Source: Ancylostoma caninum | Taxonomy: Eukaryota > Nematoda > Chromadorea > Rhabditida > Ancylostomatidae | NCBI GenBank assembly: GCA_037903475.1 | Contig: JBAJFG010000047.1 | Span: 1,030,001-1,094,000, forward strand | Direction of reading: 5' to 3' | Length of the DNA stretch: 64,000 bases | Shown here: positions 1 to 13,941 of the stretch, piece by piece | Layout of the letters: each line of letters begins with the position of its first letter | Position numbering within the stretch: position 1 is the stretch's first letter | Translations under genes and position numbers: made by a program | Notes under the pieces: model-generated | Databases searched by the model: none | What the model was told of the DNA's origin: nothing | Seen by the model: only the letters and a program-made list of their open reading frames with translations

Positions 1-710
1 TCATAGTTTCATTCACCAAAGAGGGACAGTTACGGAACACAATGTGGAGACATCCAGACAATCATTTTATTAATACTAGAGAACGAGAATGAGGTTTGAT
101 TAGAGGACAGATCAAGGCTGAAATCGCAACATTATTAGAGGGAGTCGTGACAATCACAATCTTTCAAACAAACATTTAAAACTACACTCAGAAATAGGAA
201 ATAGTGGAAGTGGTCATTACGAATTCACGTGCATTAAAGATGTGTCTGAGGAGCAAATTGACCTAAATTCTTATATCACACATGCTTTTTGGAAAGAAGT
301 TCATCACTGTGGGCAATGGGGATAGCGTAAAGACGCACACACGCGAGCCCAAGAAACATACCATCACATACATAGCAAGCCATACTAATTCGCAGTTGCA
401 GACGTGCGAGTGGTTAAAACCAACATCCTGTACTAGAAATCGTTCCGGTAAAATCCTAAAATAACACACACAAAATGATATAAGTTAACGAGCTATAGTC
501 TACGAGCAAGTTCACGACTTTCACGAGTTACATCGCAACACACATGTCAACGCGTATTCTTTCATGAAACTACCGTACCGTACCCAAGCTCAGATAGATG
601 AACGTACAAATCAGGACTGAAAGTGCTATAAGCTTAGATAAGAAAATAAACGTGATAAATGTGGAAATAAATTAAAAATACACGACCAAAAATTACACAT
701 AATTTTTCAG
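1..710. other. Intergenic, 3' flank of top-1
   Basis: No open frame here has splice signals or a recognisable product. The stretch lies just downstream of the top-1 stop codon (top-1 reads on the minus strand), so the part nearest 710 is probably its 3' UTR. A minus-strand AATAAA-type signal occurs only far away, near position 64-69, so the polyadenylation site is not fixed by sequence alone. Confidence 0.5.
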
Positions 711-3700
711 TTAAAAGATGTATTCTTCATCTGACGACATTGTCATGTCGATAGCCCAGCGGAATTTCTCTCGCAAGGTCTTATTGAAGACCTGCAACAA
801 AAGCAACCGAGATAAAAAAGAAACGAAACAAAGGGACTGTTTAGGTACAAGAACCATTGTTATCAATAAAGTTTCAGGAACAGTAGTTCAACTAAGAACC
901 ACTCACCTTCTCTATAGGAACATCAAACTTCTTACACCATGCAACGGAAATGCGGGGGTCGAGATAATTCAGTTTAGAGGTCGATAAGGCGATCTGCTTA
1001 TTTTCGTCCTAAAAATGAACCTCAGGAATAAAGCAAAAACGGGAGTCGACATAGCGGTGAGTAGTAATAAGACTGATAAAATTCATTTAACGGTCCGGAC
1101 TTACCCTGTCAGTCCTTGCTATTTTCAGTTTCTTCAACTGCTCTTTTAGGCGGTCAACCTTCTTTTGTGCTTTCTCCTTCGCAGCCCCTCTTGCCTTCTC
1201 CAGCTCCGCCTTAGCCTCTTTGAGCTCTTGTTTTTTATCTTTTATCTGAAACCATCGTCAGCACTTATTATAATCAACTCAATGCGCACAGAATTTACCT
1301 TCTGCTCCAGATTTCCCATTGCTTTTTCGTGCCCTTTCGGGACAGCACGTTGATGGTTACATAGAATGGCAACCATACGATTTGCTCTATTGTATGACAG
1401 CATCTTTTGATGGACATTGTCCTCAGCTGGAACAGATTCGTCAATCAAGGGAAAAAAGACTTCAAACAGGTTTTCATATGCAAGATCTTGACTAGCTGAC
1501 AATGAACCTTGTTGACTAGCTGACAATAAACCTGCATTACTTACCTCTGGTGAGTTTAGCTAGCTGCTGTTGCAGAGTAATTGAAGCGTTATATGTACGG
1601 AACACCTTTACAGTGAGACCATCCATAAGTGAACGTAAATGCTCATTGAGGGAAGCCGTCTGCAATCCAATACATAACATCATCCTCGAGCTAACTATAA
1701 CAGTGGCAAAACACATGATCCTAGATGAAACCCACATCAAGTCTATCGAACAGATCATCGCCTGGCTCCTTATTATCCATAAATAGCTGTAGATTTTTGA
1801 AAACCCTCTTCTCCACTGGCACCTGGTTGAAGTACCGGATGGAATCCTTACCGAGGAAATCAAACTCAACGACATATCTGAAAAATGAGAAATTCAAAAC
1901 AATTAGATTTTCCAAGTCCGCAACAGAGGCATGATGTATGGTAGGACAGCTGCACTGGTCCAAGTTCAATCACGCTGACTTGGCTTCGAGTTTCCCTTAA
2001 ACCTTTATCAGCAATGACACGACCTTCGAAAACTGATAGCGATGGCTGACACCAGCTCTTCTCAATCGCCCTAGCGTCTAAAAATTTGCACGTCGATTAA
2101 AGATAATCAAGACCATGGCTTCGGGCAATTTCGAAATTCGAGCCTATTGCGCTCATTTCATTTTTGAATCCATCAAAAACTTTTTAAAAGCTCCATCTTC
2201 AATACTGTCCAAGCGATTAATGAGGAAGACTTGTCTAAAGAATCATTCATTTCATCGCCAGACTTTGATGGTGCAGAGGATTCTTATGAATTTTTGAGAT
2301 TTAAAGCTTTGATAATAGCTTTCTCTCGTCCTAGTTCTAGTTGTTTCAGAGTTATAATAGTGGAGTTTATTAGACCATGATAAGTACACAAGACTTGAGC
2401 AAATTCTCGAATTTTCGAGTTTTTCGAGCTGTGCCAGTTCGCGCCAGGCGCAAACAGCGTCACTGCCTTGGAATGTGCTGCGCTTTATATGTGTAGTATA
2501 AAATTCTCCTAAACTGCAAATGTATGACTCAGAACGATAGAACCCTCCAAACCCTACAATGAGAACTTATTCGAACTTACAATTAGCCACCCTAGATAAT
2601 CTGTCAACGGCAACATTCGCGTCAACCAATTAATACTGAGCAGGAAAAACACTGTCGGCATTTATCTCCGTAAAAGCCGATAAGGCATCAAATAAAAACT
2701 CCAGAGAGGACTTACTCCTTGTCATCAAGCTTCTCATACAGCTTTATGTGTTCACATCGCAGCGAACAACAACCTACAGTATCAGCAGCCTCGTCAACGT
2801 CCTTTTCATTACCAGCACGAAGAGCTAACTGAAATGATGAATAATTTAATCGATTGAGAACAAAAACCTGTTACCATACGTACCTTATCAATAAAGTACA
2901 ATGCAACAGCCCTTTGCCGTACACGCATCTCTTTCGACTTCCAGTCAGCTTGGTATACAGCTCGGATATCGTCGATCCTGTTTTTAAGCCGACGCGCTGT
3001 CTCGTACTTCTCATAATCTTTCTCTCCCTGGATAGAAAAACCACTCATGAGACAACTAGGGAACAAACGAAAAAAAAAATAAACTTGCCTTTATTTTGCT
3101 GCTAGGATTTAGCATAATATATTTGTTTTGCCCTAAAACATTCTCAGTCCATGACACCAGCCACGTAACCGTATTATCGTGTCGGACTTCTTTCCACTTG
3201 TGCCCTTCTGGTGGTACTGGTATTTCACTGTCCCTGTAAGAAACCAAGTAAACTAGTAGAAACTAAGCTGATTTGTTTCAAAAAGTTTATAAACTGACTT
3301 GGAGCAGTTGATTATTACATCTTCAGGACGTATTCTCTTTTTCAACATGCCCATTTTTGGATGTCCACCTCGTCCCCGGAAAAGGCCTAGAAAGAATGAA
3401 CATAACACTAAAAACTCTATGAGAATAGAGCAAGACCACTACCTACCGGGCGGTTCTATCCTGAAGTTACCAACTTTTTGTTTGTGACCATCAATTATTG
3501 CAACTCCGTATATCTTTGCTTCAGCTTCTTTGGCTTCCTGCAGTAAATAACCTTCGTAAGGCAAAAACGATGAGAGTCGGAGTGAGCAATAACCTTGATC
3601 TTCTGTTTCTCCTCCTTGCTCATAGCCTTACGAATTTCGGACTGTTCTTTAAAGTAAACGTCCATTTGGCGGAAGTCACACTTCTTGAGGTCGGTAATTA

Positions 3701-6700
3701 ATTCACGTTCTTGTGGCGTCATAACCTGAAACAATGTAGTGCGAATATCGAAAGCATGCAAGGGCGAATCAATAGACCCATTACCTTTCGCCAGTCGTGG
3801 AAGAAATTCTTGTTAAACGAGTCCTTCGTGGTATATTCATGGCCTAGCATTCGAGCATAAAACGTCGCAACTTCTTCAGCTTCATCAGAGAGCACAACGA
3901 CCTGGAAAACGAAGAAGCTTCATTCCAACCGATGAAAGAACAAACAGCAACGACATCTGTGAAAAAAAAACGTACTTTGCCGTCATACTTGAACTTCACG
4001 TGATCTGGCAGGCGAACATACGCTGGAGCAAAAAGTGGACCTTTGTGATGAAGACTATTCCACTTCACGCCAGCTGGTTTTTTCTCCTCCTTCCACCTTC
4101 AAAGAGAGAAATTATCATAACTGAATAGAGGAAAGCAGAAACTTCCACTTACCACTCCCAAACCTCCTCTTCTTCCTCTTGCTTCTTCTTTTTCTTTGAC
4201 TCTCCCGCTTCCTTTTTCACTTCCTTCTTTGGTGTTTTCTTCGAAGATGAGGTGGACGCTTTCTTGTCTTTAGCTTCTTTCTCCTTTTTCTTCTTTTTCT
4301 GAAACAATTTCCATCATTAGAAGCGGCAAGTTTTCGCATGGGAGCGATTAAAGCCACAGCAACCACCCAACCACAACACATCATTTCGTACAAAAACAAA
4401 TCCCAAATATTGATTTTAGACTAGTTTGAAACAGGCGTTAGCCAATTTGCGCTCACCTTGTCGTTCTTAGGTTTCGCATAATCGTCGTCACTATCACTAT
4501 AATCTTTCTTCCTCCTCTTTTTCTCTTTCTTAAGGTTAACTTCCTCGTAGTCTGAGTCCACTTCAACTTTTGGCTTCTTACTTGCCGAAGGCGACAATGA
4601 CTCCCTCTTGATTCTTTCGGACCAAGGAATGTCATCTTCCTCGTCGGAATCCTAATCAACCATGGGTATCGAAAACTGATTAAATAGAAAATGCGCAATT
4701 CGGAGAAACTGTTCTACGAAGGACCTCTCATCCAGACAAAGAGTGCTACCATCAAAAACTGCCGTAACGTACAGAGACAACATTTAGGGCAGCTCAATAT
4801 TTAAAAAAAGAAAACTACGTCTCACAAACCATTAGGGGAAGCATGCGATCAACTCATGCGGTTTACAAATCAATCAGTTTGCAAAAACAGTTAATAGTTC
4901 ATTGCAGTTGTTCTACATCATGCATCACGGATAATTTACATCATGCATTAAAAACACAAAAGCAGGCTTCTAGATAGGCCAAATCACGCAACTCACCTCT
5001 GGCTTATATTCGTCTTCGCTGTCGCTACTCGCCTTCCTCTTCTTGTCTTTCTTCTTCTCACTAGATTTTCCGTTTTTCTCTCTGGCCATACGCTCTGCCC
5101 ACGGAATATCATCATCGTCCGAGTATTCTTCCTTCACCTGTTTACCGAACACCTGGATTAATGCAACATAATTAAAATTTAGAGTGGCAAACCTTTTTTG
5201 GTGGCGGTGCATTCTCCTTCTTCCGATGAGTTGCACCAGCTGCGGCGGCGGCTAATGCAGCTTCGAAAGATCCCAAAGACGGCTGGAATTTAATGAATAC
5301 AAATAGCATTAGTGGAGCAGCCGTTTCAAACGTTACCCTTTTCGTAAATTGCTAGGAATTCGAGAAGATTCCTTCTAATGCACGCAGCCTCCAGTAAACT
5401 TATATACCTCGGCAAAACTAACCGCTACCACGCCCAGGCTAAAGCGTTTACGCTCAATCTTAGCCCGGGATTTGAAGAATCTACTGGGAATGCAAAACTT
5501 GCTAAACCCCTTGTTGATCATTTACATCTGTGAGTCTAGGCAGAAATGGTGAAGCACCCATAATGGGGCCTTTGAGTACACCAGGGATAACAAGCTTGAC
5601 TAACGCCTTGGGCTGGGATTCATGGAACAATAACTGAGGAAACCAACGATGATTAGCGTTACTGGTATTGCTATAGACTACATAATGCTAGGAGACGCAG
5701 GACATGAGAGTTGGTCTGCACCAGGGATGAGCGAAAGCACTGCATGAGACCGGAAGTCGGAAGTTGGGGGAAGTTCGAAATCTGGAGAAAATTGGAGCGA
5801 TAAATACAGCACGTCTGAGTTGGCGTGACCCAACGACTGCCAATCATCCAGAAATCTAGAAGTCAGAACAAGATGAATTGTTCAGGGCGCGCCTTACCGT
5901 AACCCATTCAGGCGTGCTGCAAAGTGTTACGTGTAGCCGCACGCTCAACCATACGTTTGACGCTCAAAGTCAGTAAAATGGGAGTTCACGTTTAGCTAGT
6001 GGCGGTAAATGCGTTGAAGACTGCTCTTCCATGTGTTCCCTTCGATTTGAACTCTTCTAATAGTTTTTTTATTTTTAAGATTGTTTGCAGGTTTCATCGG
6101 ATCACGACCATAGTTAAACTAGAAACCTTCGTTGAGATCATAACGACTGTATGTGCTGTTTAAAAAGAACCTTTTTTTGTGAGTTGACTACAATTAATTG
6201 GGCTACTGAAGCAGAAAAGCACCAATTTTCCTGACTATTCTCACCATGTAAGCGCGATATAATATGAGTTCATAATTGAATTAATTATGAATGGGAAAAG
6301 CTCGATGCGGATTTAATGTAAATGTCTTCTGCAAACAGATCACTCCGCTTTGGCAGTACAGTAATTGGAAATGGAAAAGTGGGGTGCTTACGGTAGTGTC
6401 CTTATTCCGACCAGGATTATGCTCAAATTTGCGTCACTGATGTTGTAAAAGACCGACTCGGTCACTTCCGAAAAGGATCACCCAGAAGCGTATGCATGCT
6501 CTTTCAAAAACAGATAAAAGGTGTGCAGTACATCAACACATCAGTTGAGCGCTCAAAACATTCTCCGTTATGGATTCAGCAATCAGATTTGTCAGTGGCG
6601 TCATGTTTGCTTCTTTTCTTGGGATGATCCTGTGAGATCTGCAGATCTCAGAGAAAAGCTACAAGAAGGCTCCAAAACTAGGAGAAACACGGACATGCAG

Positions 6701-8760
6701 AAATAGTCTTCATTACAGTGTGTCTCGTCAGAAGTGTTAGGTGTTGTACACTGCTAGGAACCACAGTGGATGGACCTTTTGTTGAAGAATTTCTGTGGAA
6801 TTTCACTTTAGATTTGATCGTTGAGGCAATTACGAGTTAGAGAACTTGAACGCGGACTTGCTGTACGCATCCTCCGCAAAAAAAGCATTTACTCTTCCCT
6901 GTGTTAGCGCAATAAGTGTTAACCAACTAGTGGGATGCCTGCGCTTTATGCTGGACATTCGTCTCAGGTAATGTTGATGAAGGGTTTATCAGTAATTAAC
7001 TGTTTCAGTTACGATTATGCTCAGCACTGCAGCGTTGATGGTATCAAATATGTCAAAGACACACTCCATTGGTTCAGGTAGTGATCACACATATCGTCTA
7101 TCCGAAACGACGAGTCCGCCCTGCCACGTAGGGATCGGGAGGCGGCGCGGCTGAGACGTATGCTGTTAGCTGCCACGTCGTCCACGTCACAGCCAAATCA
7201 TTGGTGGATACTACAAAGATAACGATGAAACGTGATACGCAGATTAGATGACGACGTGGATTGCTGGCAAGCGTGGCTCCCTCTCGATATCCACGTGCGT
7301 GGGCGGACTCGTCGTTTCGGACAGACGATACATACATACTTTCTCACAAAAGAAATAGATACAAGTAGCAGATGAAAACAGCAGAAAAAACATTGTTTGT
7401 TGTGTGTCCAGCATTTATCTTTGTTGATGGAGTCATGCCTAATTACATTTTATGATGATTGTGAGAACTGCCTCAATCGGAAAGGAAGAACTACTACAGC
7501 ACCCAAAAACCATGAAAGCACGTGGAAGAAGCCTTCACTAGAATGCTCGTTGCAATTAGCAAAACGAGATCACCATAAACGCTCATTTTCTTAACTTTCC
7601 CCGTTAAATGTGGCGTTGCAAGTGCGGCCACACCTTACACATTGGTCCACGCCTGAGTGGATTACGGTAAGGCGCGCCCTGAACAATTCATCTTGTGAAG
7701 TCAGAAGCTCGCATGAGGCAAGAATTCAGCAACTTCCCACTTCTGAAAACCGGAATTCCGCTCATACCTGGTCTGCACCCTGGTTTCACTCGGTTGTGTT
7801 CATGAATCCAAGCCCTGGATCAGAGTTGAGCGTGATTGGAGGAGGAGAGGGGGACTGCGGTGATGAGAGGCACTTATGGGGGTAGGAATTCCTCTACAGA
7901 AAGGGGTCCTATCTATTTTTGTCGGATGAGCGACTGGCCCTATGGGTGAAGGGGGTCGTTGTCGTGTAGTTATCATATGAGGAGGAAGAATATTTTTACT
8001 AGCCGAGATGGAGATGAGAGGCATGAAGGCTGATTTCTTGATTATCACCGCGCTTGACACTGTCCGGAAGAAGGAAGGGGCCAGCGCAGTGAAGCGATTT
8101 TTTCAAAGCGACTGCCACTGCACTAGCGATATAATCGCCGCGATTTCAGTGCAAGAGCAAGCATCAGCACATGAACATTCCCCTATGGAAGCATACCCTT
8201 GCACGCAGTGCGGAAATGTGAAAACTATGTATACTTTGTTCCAATCGCGACAATAGTTGAGTAGCTGTGCGGAAAACCTGCTTTTCTGTCATTCCTCTCT
8301 TTTTCTCCCTGCTGCCTTCCTAACTAACGTCCATGGTGAAACGCACTATACCAAGCAGAATCACTTCGCGACCGAATTGCTGTTGCTGCTTGTATGGACT
8401 GGTCAAATGACTAAGCTTGTGAGGTTTTTTTTTTCTCAAGAAATGGAAGCTTCGCAAGCATTGCATCATAAATGTAAATTGCAGTCGTGCAAGCACGGAG
8501 CACAACGAACGAACTCTCACCTCTGCCTTCACATCCTTCGGTTCATCCACATCCATTCCGTAACTACCATTCGTAAGAGGTTGACTTTCGTAGCCACTAA
8601 AACAACTAAGGTGAGACATGAGTAGACATGGCTCTCCAAACATCAGTGTCAATAGTAGTCGACCCATGTAGCGTAATGATGATACCAACCTGTCACCGCC
8701 GCATACGTCCGATCTGTTATGGTTTTCTGTAAGTACGGTCGTAGAAACCACGTCAGCCAT
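711..8760 (-). CDS. top-1: DNA topoisomerase I (type IB), 20 exons
   Basis: Relaxes supercoiled DNA in the nucleus by transient single-strand cleavage through a 3'-phosphotyrosine link. Coding exons (plus coordinates, listed 5' to 3' of the gene): 8690-8760, 8521-8605, 5193-5282, 4997-5152, 4457-4651, 4153-4298, 3976-4096, 3785-3901, 3594-3725, 3447-3537, 3299-3386, 3089-3233, 2884-3027, 2716-2828, 1736-1877, 1545-1659, 1299-1426, 1105-1245, 907-1008, 711-791. They sum to 2403 nt, 800 aa, with all phases consistent; the C. elegans enzyme is of similar length. The N-terminal third is lysine/glutamate-rich and charged, followed by the core with WKEVRHDN and WLVSWTEN. All five catalytic positions known for the family are present: Arg in LALRAGN, Lys in FLGKDSIRY, Arg in VFRTYNAS, His in LCNHQRA, and the nucleophile Tyr755 in SKLNYLDPR. 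The linker coiled coil is exon 1105-1245. One intron (3028-3088) uses a GC donor. Intron 2 is 3.2 kb and carries a mobile element. Confidence 0.97.
6290..7080 (+). pseudogene. Duplicated exon-like fragments, unknown family
   Basis: Two diverged segments, about 6290-6475 and 6840-7077, encode similar peptides. The first includes [20 protein letters not shown] and the second [20 protein letters not shown]. The second copy looks split by a small intron of about 40 nt, with GT near 6968 and AG near 7009. Both contain stops or lack a continuous frame, so this looks like a decayed duplicated gene fragment carried inside the inverted-repeat element. The parent family is not recognised. Confidence 0.35.
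7092..7330. mobile_element. MITE family A, copy 1
   Basis: A 239-bp element with terminal inverted repeats; the right end reversed begins TATCGTCTGTCCGAAACGAC. It shares ends and most of its interior with 22031-22270, including the central block around AGCCAAATCATTGG. It has no coding capacity, so it is a non-autonomous DNA element nested inside the top-1 intron element. Confidence 0.85.
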
Positions 8761-8775
8761 TCGGTTTGACTAAGC
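8758..8775 (-). promoter_or_regulatory. Probable SL trans-splice acceptor of top-1
   Basis: On the minus strand an AG acceptor (plus 8770-8771) lies nine bases upstream of the ATG at 8758-8760. That spacing is typical for nematode spliced-leader addition, and it supports this start codon. No cDNA is available, so trans-splicing is inferred. Confidence 0.5.
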
Positions 8776-11700
8776 AGTTTAAGCCCAACGCAGTGGTAAA
8801 GGCTGAAATATGTTGTGTGCTATTGCATGTTAATTTTTGGGTAAAAACGTCTAGATGATGCGATGGGAGAGGTACTTGGTAGAAGAGAAAAATACAGCGA
8901 GACAGTTGCATTAAAAAATGTACGCAGTAACCTCCAGAAAATGCATGCTCTAGGGTATGTTTTCCAGGGTGCCTGGGTCAACTCAGTCAAATTTATCTTT
9001 CAAGTTTGATTTCGCTGAAATTACTTGGCTAAAGGCCATCCTTTTTATCAGCTAATTTCTAAACATAACCTATTCTGATAATTTTCATTCATTATCTTCA
9101 TTTGTACTCTACCTTCGGAGGATGGGGTGTGATCCGCCCCCTGCAGCACCAAATCATCTGTACTGCTGATGACAGCAAATACTGAAATCGTACTGGACCG
9201 GAGTATGACGACTTCGACAACTGCTGCCATAAAGCACATTCCATTAACTACTCAGTTATTTCTGAGGCAGCACTGTAGGGCTAAAGTTAAAGCATTCCAA
9301 GCACCTGCGAGAGAAAAATGACAACTCCTCATAAGGTGTTGAAGCGTTTTTGGCTAACTGCTACTAAAATGGCTACAGGTGAAATTAAAGAGTGATATAG
9401 TAGATAGAGATATCCTTCATAAGATGCTTCCCAATATGTGTCAAAGAACTCTATTGCAGAGACCCGACTTGGTTTTGTGTTCATGAAATCCTTCCAGGAA
9501 AAGCTTGCGGACGTAATGTAGAAATCCGCATGGGCGTATTATCCAATAGTCTACGAACAGCGAAGACGACTGCGATTGCATAAAGGAGCTCTCTAGGAAT
9601 GCCATAGGTTTCCTCATAAGTTTTAGGACAGGCATAAACATGAAAGCCTTATTGGTTTTGCGAAAACTGTTGATTCTCATGAAAAGAAAATTCTTTCATA
9701 CACTTTTGCTACGATAGGGAAAATAGCACTCTTTACGACAATCATGGTATGGAATATATCCCATCTTTTAAGACATTTCTGCGCTTCACTATCCCAGAAC
9801 TTCGAAATTTATTTGGTCGATGAAATATTGCACAATATTGCTCAACCTTTCCAAACAACTGGCGAAGGTGTGGGTCGCAAAAATGTGCAGTTATTCGAAC
9901 AAAATCCATTATGGCACCATTGTAGCACTGAAAACATGGAAGAAAGCTAATCAAATTCGAAGCCGTACCACTCACTGGCTAGACTATCGGTGCGAACGTC
10001 TGTCACATCAACGAATGCTAACTATAGGGTCTCCGGCTAAAAAAGCCACACCATAGTAAGCTGTTCGGGCGGTTGCCTGCTGCTAATTAGGTTCAAGATG
10101 TTATTACTCCTTGGTTGTGTGATGAGAGAGAAAAAAGGCTGAATCCACTATCAAAGCCGGGTTCCAGGGAAAATAGAAATTGAAAGTAGCAAACTATGAA
10201 AACAGCAGTTTCCCTTCACAAAAAAATGAGTAAAGTGAAAATTCGACCATATAACCCTCTCGAAACTTCAATGTCCCAATTCCTGTGCTTTAACGGAAGT
10301 TTACACAGGCCTGATTTAAGGGAGGTGATATGAGAGATGTGCCTAGTGGGTTGCCCGTTCTTCAAAGCGGGTACAAGGTATGGCGGGAATATGAAAATAA
10401 GAATCCCTGTTGTCAGAACAAAGATTAGGTCTAAATTCTTATCAATAAGAGTTCTACCTTTGGTTAGGAAAGTTGACACGGGTAACTTTCCTTGTTCATC
10501 GGTAAAAGCATTCAAGAAGTTGACAAAAAGGCTCGTGCTTCCAGAGGTTTCCTGATACCTCTAATACCTAGAGGTTTTGTGCATCTAATAATTTGTACTG
10601 GAAATGTAAATTACACCATAGTCATGATAAAGTGACAATTTCTGTTATTCATATTGAGGCAAATTCATTCTAACTACTGACCTTGAAGTATTGTATGCAG
10701 GTAAGCTTTGCGTCATATGCGTGAGTAGATAAATAGATAAATAAAAGTAGGGATTTTTCAAAAATAACATGTTTATAAAACTTTAAAAAGGGGTGAGGAT
10801 GCCTAAACGCCAGAATCTAATAAACTATCGCAACTACAAATCTCGTGGACGTAGTATTTTGATCTAGTTTTATTACCAATTCTACGGTCCTGGATCAGTA
10901 CAGACGGCACAACCAACAAACAGCCAAATGTTAGCTGTAGCTTCTCCCCTGTTTTTGCGACCTCTACCAACCAGAAATCACACTATTACGTAGCCGACTT
11001 GAATCCCACATCAATTAGATGCCTGAAAAAGCTTGTCTTGCAGGTTTCAACCACTACGTCGTTTTTGCTACGTTGTCTATGTCCAGCTGTCGGCTGCCTA
11101 TGAGCGAGCCGGCCGTTGTGGTCAGCCCGCTGTACTTTTGGGGAGTGGCGCACTTTTCGTGAATGGGTCACGACGCTGCACGACTGGCTGGTCGAACTCC
11201 CTGGCACGAACCTTGGCGGCCTTCAACCACCACGTGCCACGTCCCCAGCATCGAAAACCTACTCGTGAACCTGGAGATTTGACAGATTTGCATTAGTTCA
11301 GTTCTTTTTTAGTTGGATGAGTGTTACGTGTGGCCTGGAACGCATAACAAACAGCTACTATTGTTCCCTAATATGGATCGTTGAATCGTCCATGAATTTC
11401 TTATTTGTTCGCGTATATGTAGGGAGAACCAGAGCATTGTTGTTGTTGGGCAAGCCACAACCAATCAATGTGAAGGTTCCCGCTACGGCAAAACGAAGTC
11501 GCGGGCGGGCCGATCGTCATATGGCCTGAAGACGTCGGCGCCAGGGGGTAGTGTTACCCTCTGGGAGCGGACATGGTACTGTAGTTGTAGGAACATGCTA
11601 GGGGAAACTAGCCTGCTTGTTAGTGACGAAACTGGGTCAGGGGGGAGCAAGGAATGAAATGGCCGGTCAGCGGGGTTTCTTGGAGGTATCAGCAGAGATA

Positions 11701-13941
11701 TAATCAAGTGTATTATGGCTTGTTTAGTTGTAAAGGTGTGTTCCTTTTGAGAAATGCTCCTCCGAGCGTCAGCCAGCTCCAGCGCCGACTGAAGGAGCGA
11801 GCAGCGCCAGCCAGAGACGCAGCGGAGGAGCGCTGAGGCGCTGTAGCACGAGCACTCGAAATCAATCGAATCAAGCCGAATAAGTAAGCGATCGATAACA
11901 CGACACCACCACACGAGACGGACACGACAAGATCAACGTACTGCCGGCAGGACAGCCTTCGCGGTGCTGTCCACAGCACGGGGATATAGTAGCGGGCCGG
12001 GACTTAGCCGTGGACGGGGCAGCGACGCGGCGCAGAGGCAAAGTCCCAGTGAACACCCGGACTTAGAAAAAATGTGCGTCGGTGCCGGCCGCGACGCGCC
12101 GCCCGCGGAATGGATCGGCGGCGCGGTCGCCGGCTACTGTAGCTAAGGACGAGTTGGCCGCGGGCCATGTGCGGCAACTCCCCCCTCCCTCCCCGCCCCG
12201 TCAGCTGGCCCCCGGGGGAGGGCACGTTGGGGGGGGGGAGAGGTACTGCTGTCATTACTCGAGCCAGCGCCTGGTAGTACCGTTCTTCACAAAGTGGAAA
12301 GTTCAGCAGTTTCTCAGTAATTTTTAAGCATAACAGTTGCAAACCACCCTCTCTGAACTCAAAATCAGTACTGATATACTGATACTGATGGGTGGCTCGG
12401 CCTTATTGGTTGTTGTCTTCAGAATAGTGATGCACGAACCACATTTTACTTCACGCCTAGAAAGTACGGTAGGAACATCTGCCGGGCGCACTGAACTTTT
12501 CGTTCCCTCTGTTTTTTTCCTAATTTTCCCATTTAAAAGCTCCTGATTGTGAGACAGCGTCTTTCTCCTTTCTACGTCTACAGTTCTTAATCTTTGTGGC
12601 TCTCTTTCTGCAACAACTTTTATTTTTACATGACTATGCTTGCCATTTTGCCTGTGTGTTATTTTTTCAAATTTCTTCTCAACATCCGGATCCGTCCTCC
12701 GTGCGAAACCTTCGTTTATCCTTGGAATATCGGTGCTCAGCTGATATCCTTTTAATTTGTTTTCACCTTCTCACTGAACCATCAGTGATTTGGGCTAGGA
12801 GCTTCCCAGGAAATCTCACTAAAACCGTGCAAAGTAAGTGGAGATACTAAGTTGGTGTAGTTTATATATAGCTCTAGTATGTCAAGGGGCGTCATTACTT
12901 AGTTCTGTGACCATTTATTTTATCTATTCCAGTCTGTCTAGTCATTTTCTTGTACTAAAAATACTCCATAGGGAAACAGAACATGCACCCATTTATGTAC
13001 GTCAGCTTCTGCCGTGCATGTAAGCAGAAGCTAATTTTTTTGTCTAGAAAACGAATTGGTTTATGTGCCACTCTCGTCTCTTAATAAATTTCAGAGAAGA
13101 ATGGCGTGAAAAAAAAGTTACGGAAGTTTTGTGAGTGACCGTGTTTTATGACTAGAATCAAAATGTGATTCGTTTGAAGGTAGAGGCGAAACGAATCACA
13201 TTTTCCTATTTTCTCTTTTTTGTTTTTGACTTTGTCGTGTTTGTTATGTACGAAATAGTATTGCATTACAAACTGAGTGTGGTTTTCATGATCAACACAT
13301 CGAATGACTCTAGTAGAAAAGGTTTGGGTGAAACATTGTGATTTGGGACAGTAAGTTGCCAATTTTCCTCGTTCCGGTTGATAACAGCATGATCTCGAAC
13401 GGAATCTCAAAAGTCGTTAACCAATGAATCCGTTTCCACGATCCTACACAGTTAGGAGCCTACAAATCATGTTAGCCTATTCACTGGGTTCAGCTTAGCT
13501 TGGGAGAGCATGTGAACTAAGCATGTGAACTATTTCAACTATCTATGAACTAAGCCGAAGTCAAAGGGACCAGTTCGAATCTGATTTTGCACTTTTCAAT
13601 GTAATAGAATGGGAAACCAGTAAAGTACAGCAGCACATGATCATTATGACATGCGATGTGGCAATTGCTTTCGTAATAGTAGTGGAGCTGAAATCGGAAG
13701 TTCAACAGTGACTCATGCCTGTGTTAGAAAAAGTGGTGCAATCAGAAGTTATTACGTAGTTTGTTTTGTATGCATGATTATCGAATTGCGCTTCTAGCCT
13801 ATGATTCGTGGGAAATTGGTAGTTCGGAAACAGATCATGCATATGTTTACAAGATGTAAATGATAAGTAAAACTATATACTGCCGGTCATTTTCTGGGCA
13901 TCGTTGGAGGGTTGGGTAATGTCATACTCTTAGGTAGCAGC
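8761..13941. other. Long intergenic stretch with no supported gene
   Basis: Short open frames occur on both strands, but none has family motifs or a consistent exon chain. The part at about 11480-12260 is clearly more GC-rich than its surroundings and contains G and C runs near 12170-12240. It could be promoter or untranslated first-exon sequence, or an old repeat; nothing decides this. The first bases after 8760 are top-1 5' flank. Confidence 0.5.

Larger units (their letters stand above)
5700..7790. mobile_element. Long-inverted-repeat DNA element in top-1 intron 2
   Basis: Segments around 5700-5935 and 7615-7790 are inverted copies of each other with mismatches. The best-conserved block reads ACGGTAAGGCGCGCCCTGAA at 7667 and is its reverse complement near 5885. 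About 1.7 kb lies between the arms, containing a further MITE (7092-7330) and exon-like fragments. No transposase was recognised. The exact ends and target-site duplication were not resolved, so the boundaries are approximate. Confidence 0.6.

Noticed and set aside
10216..10515. 99-aa minus-strand frame with a hydrophobic stretch
   Set aside because: No homology recognised, no splice partners, and an overlapping plus-strand frame of similar length. Treated as chance.
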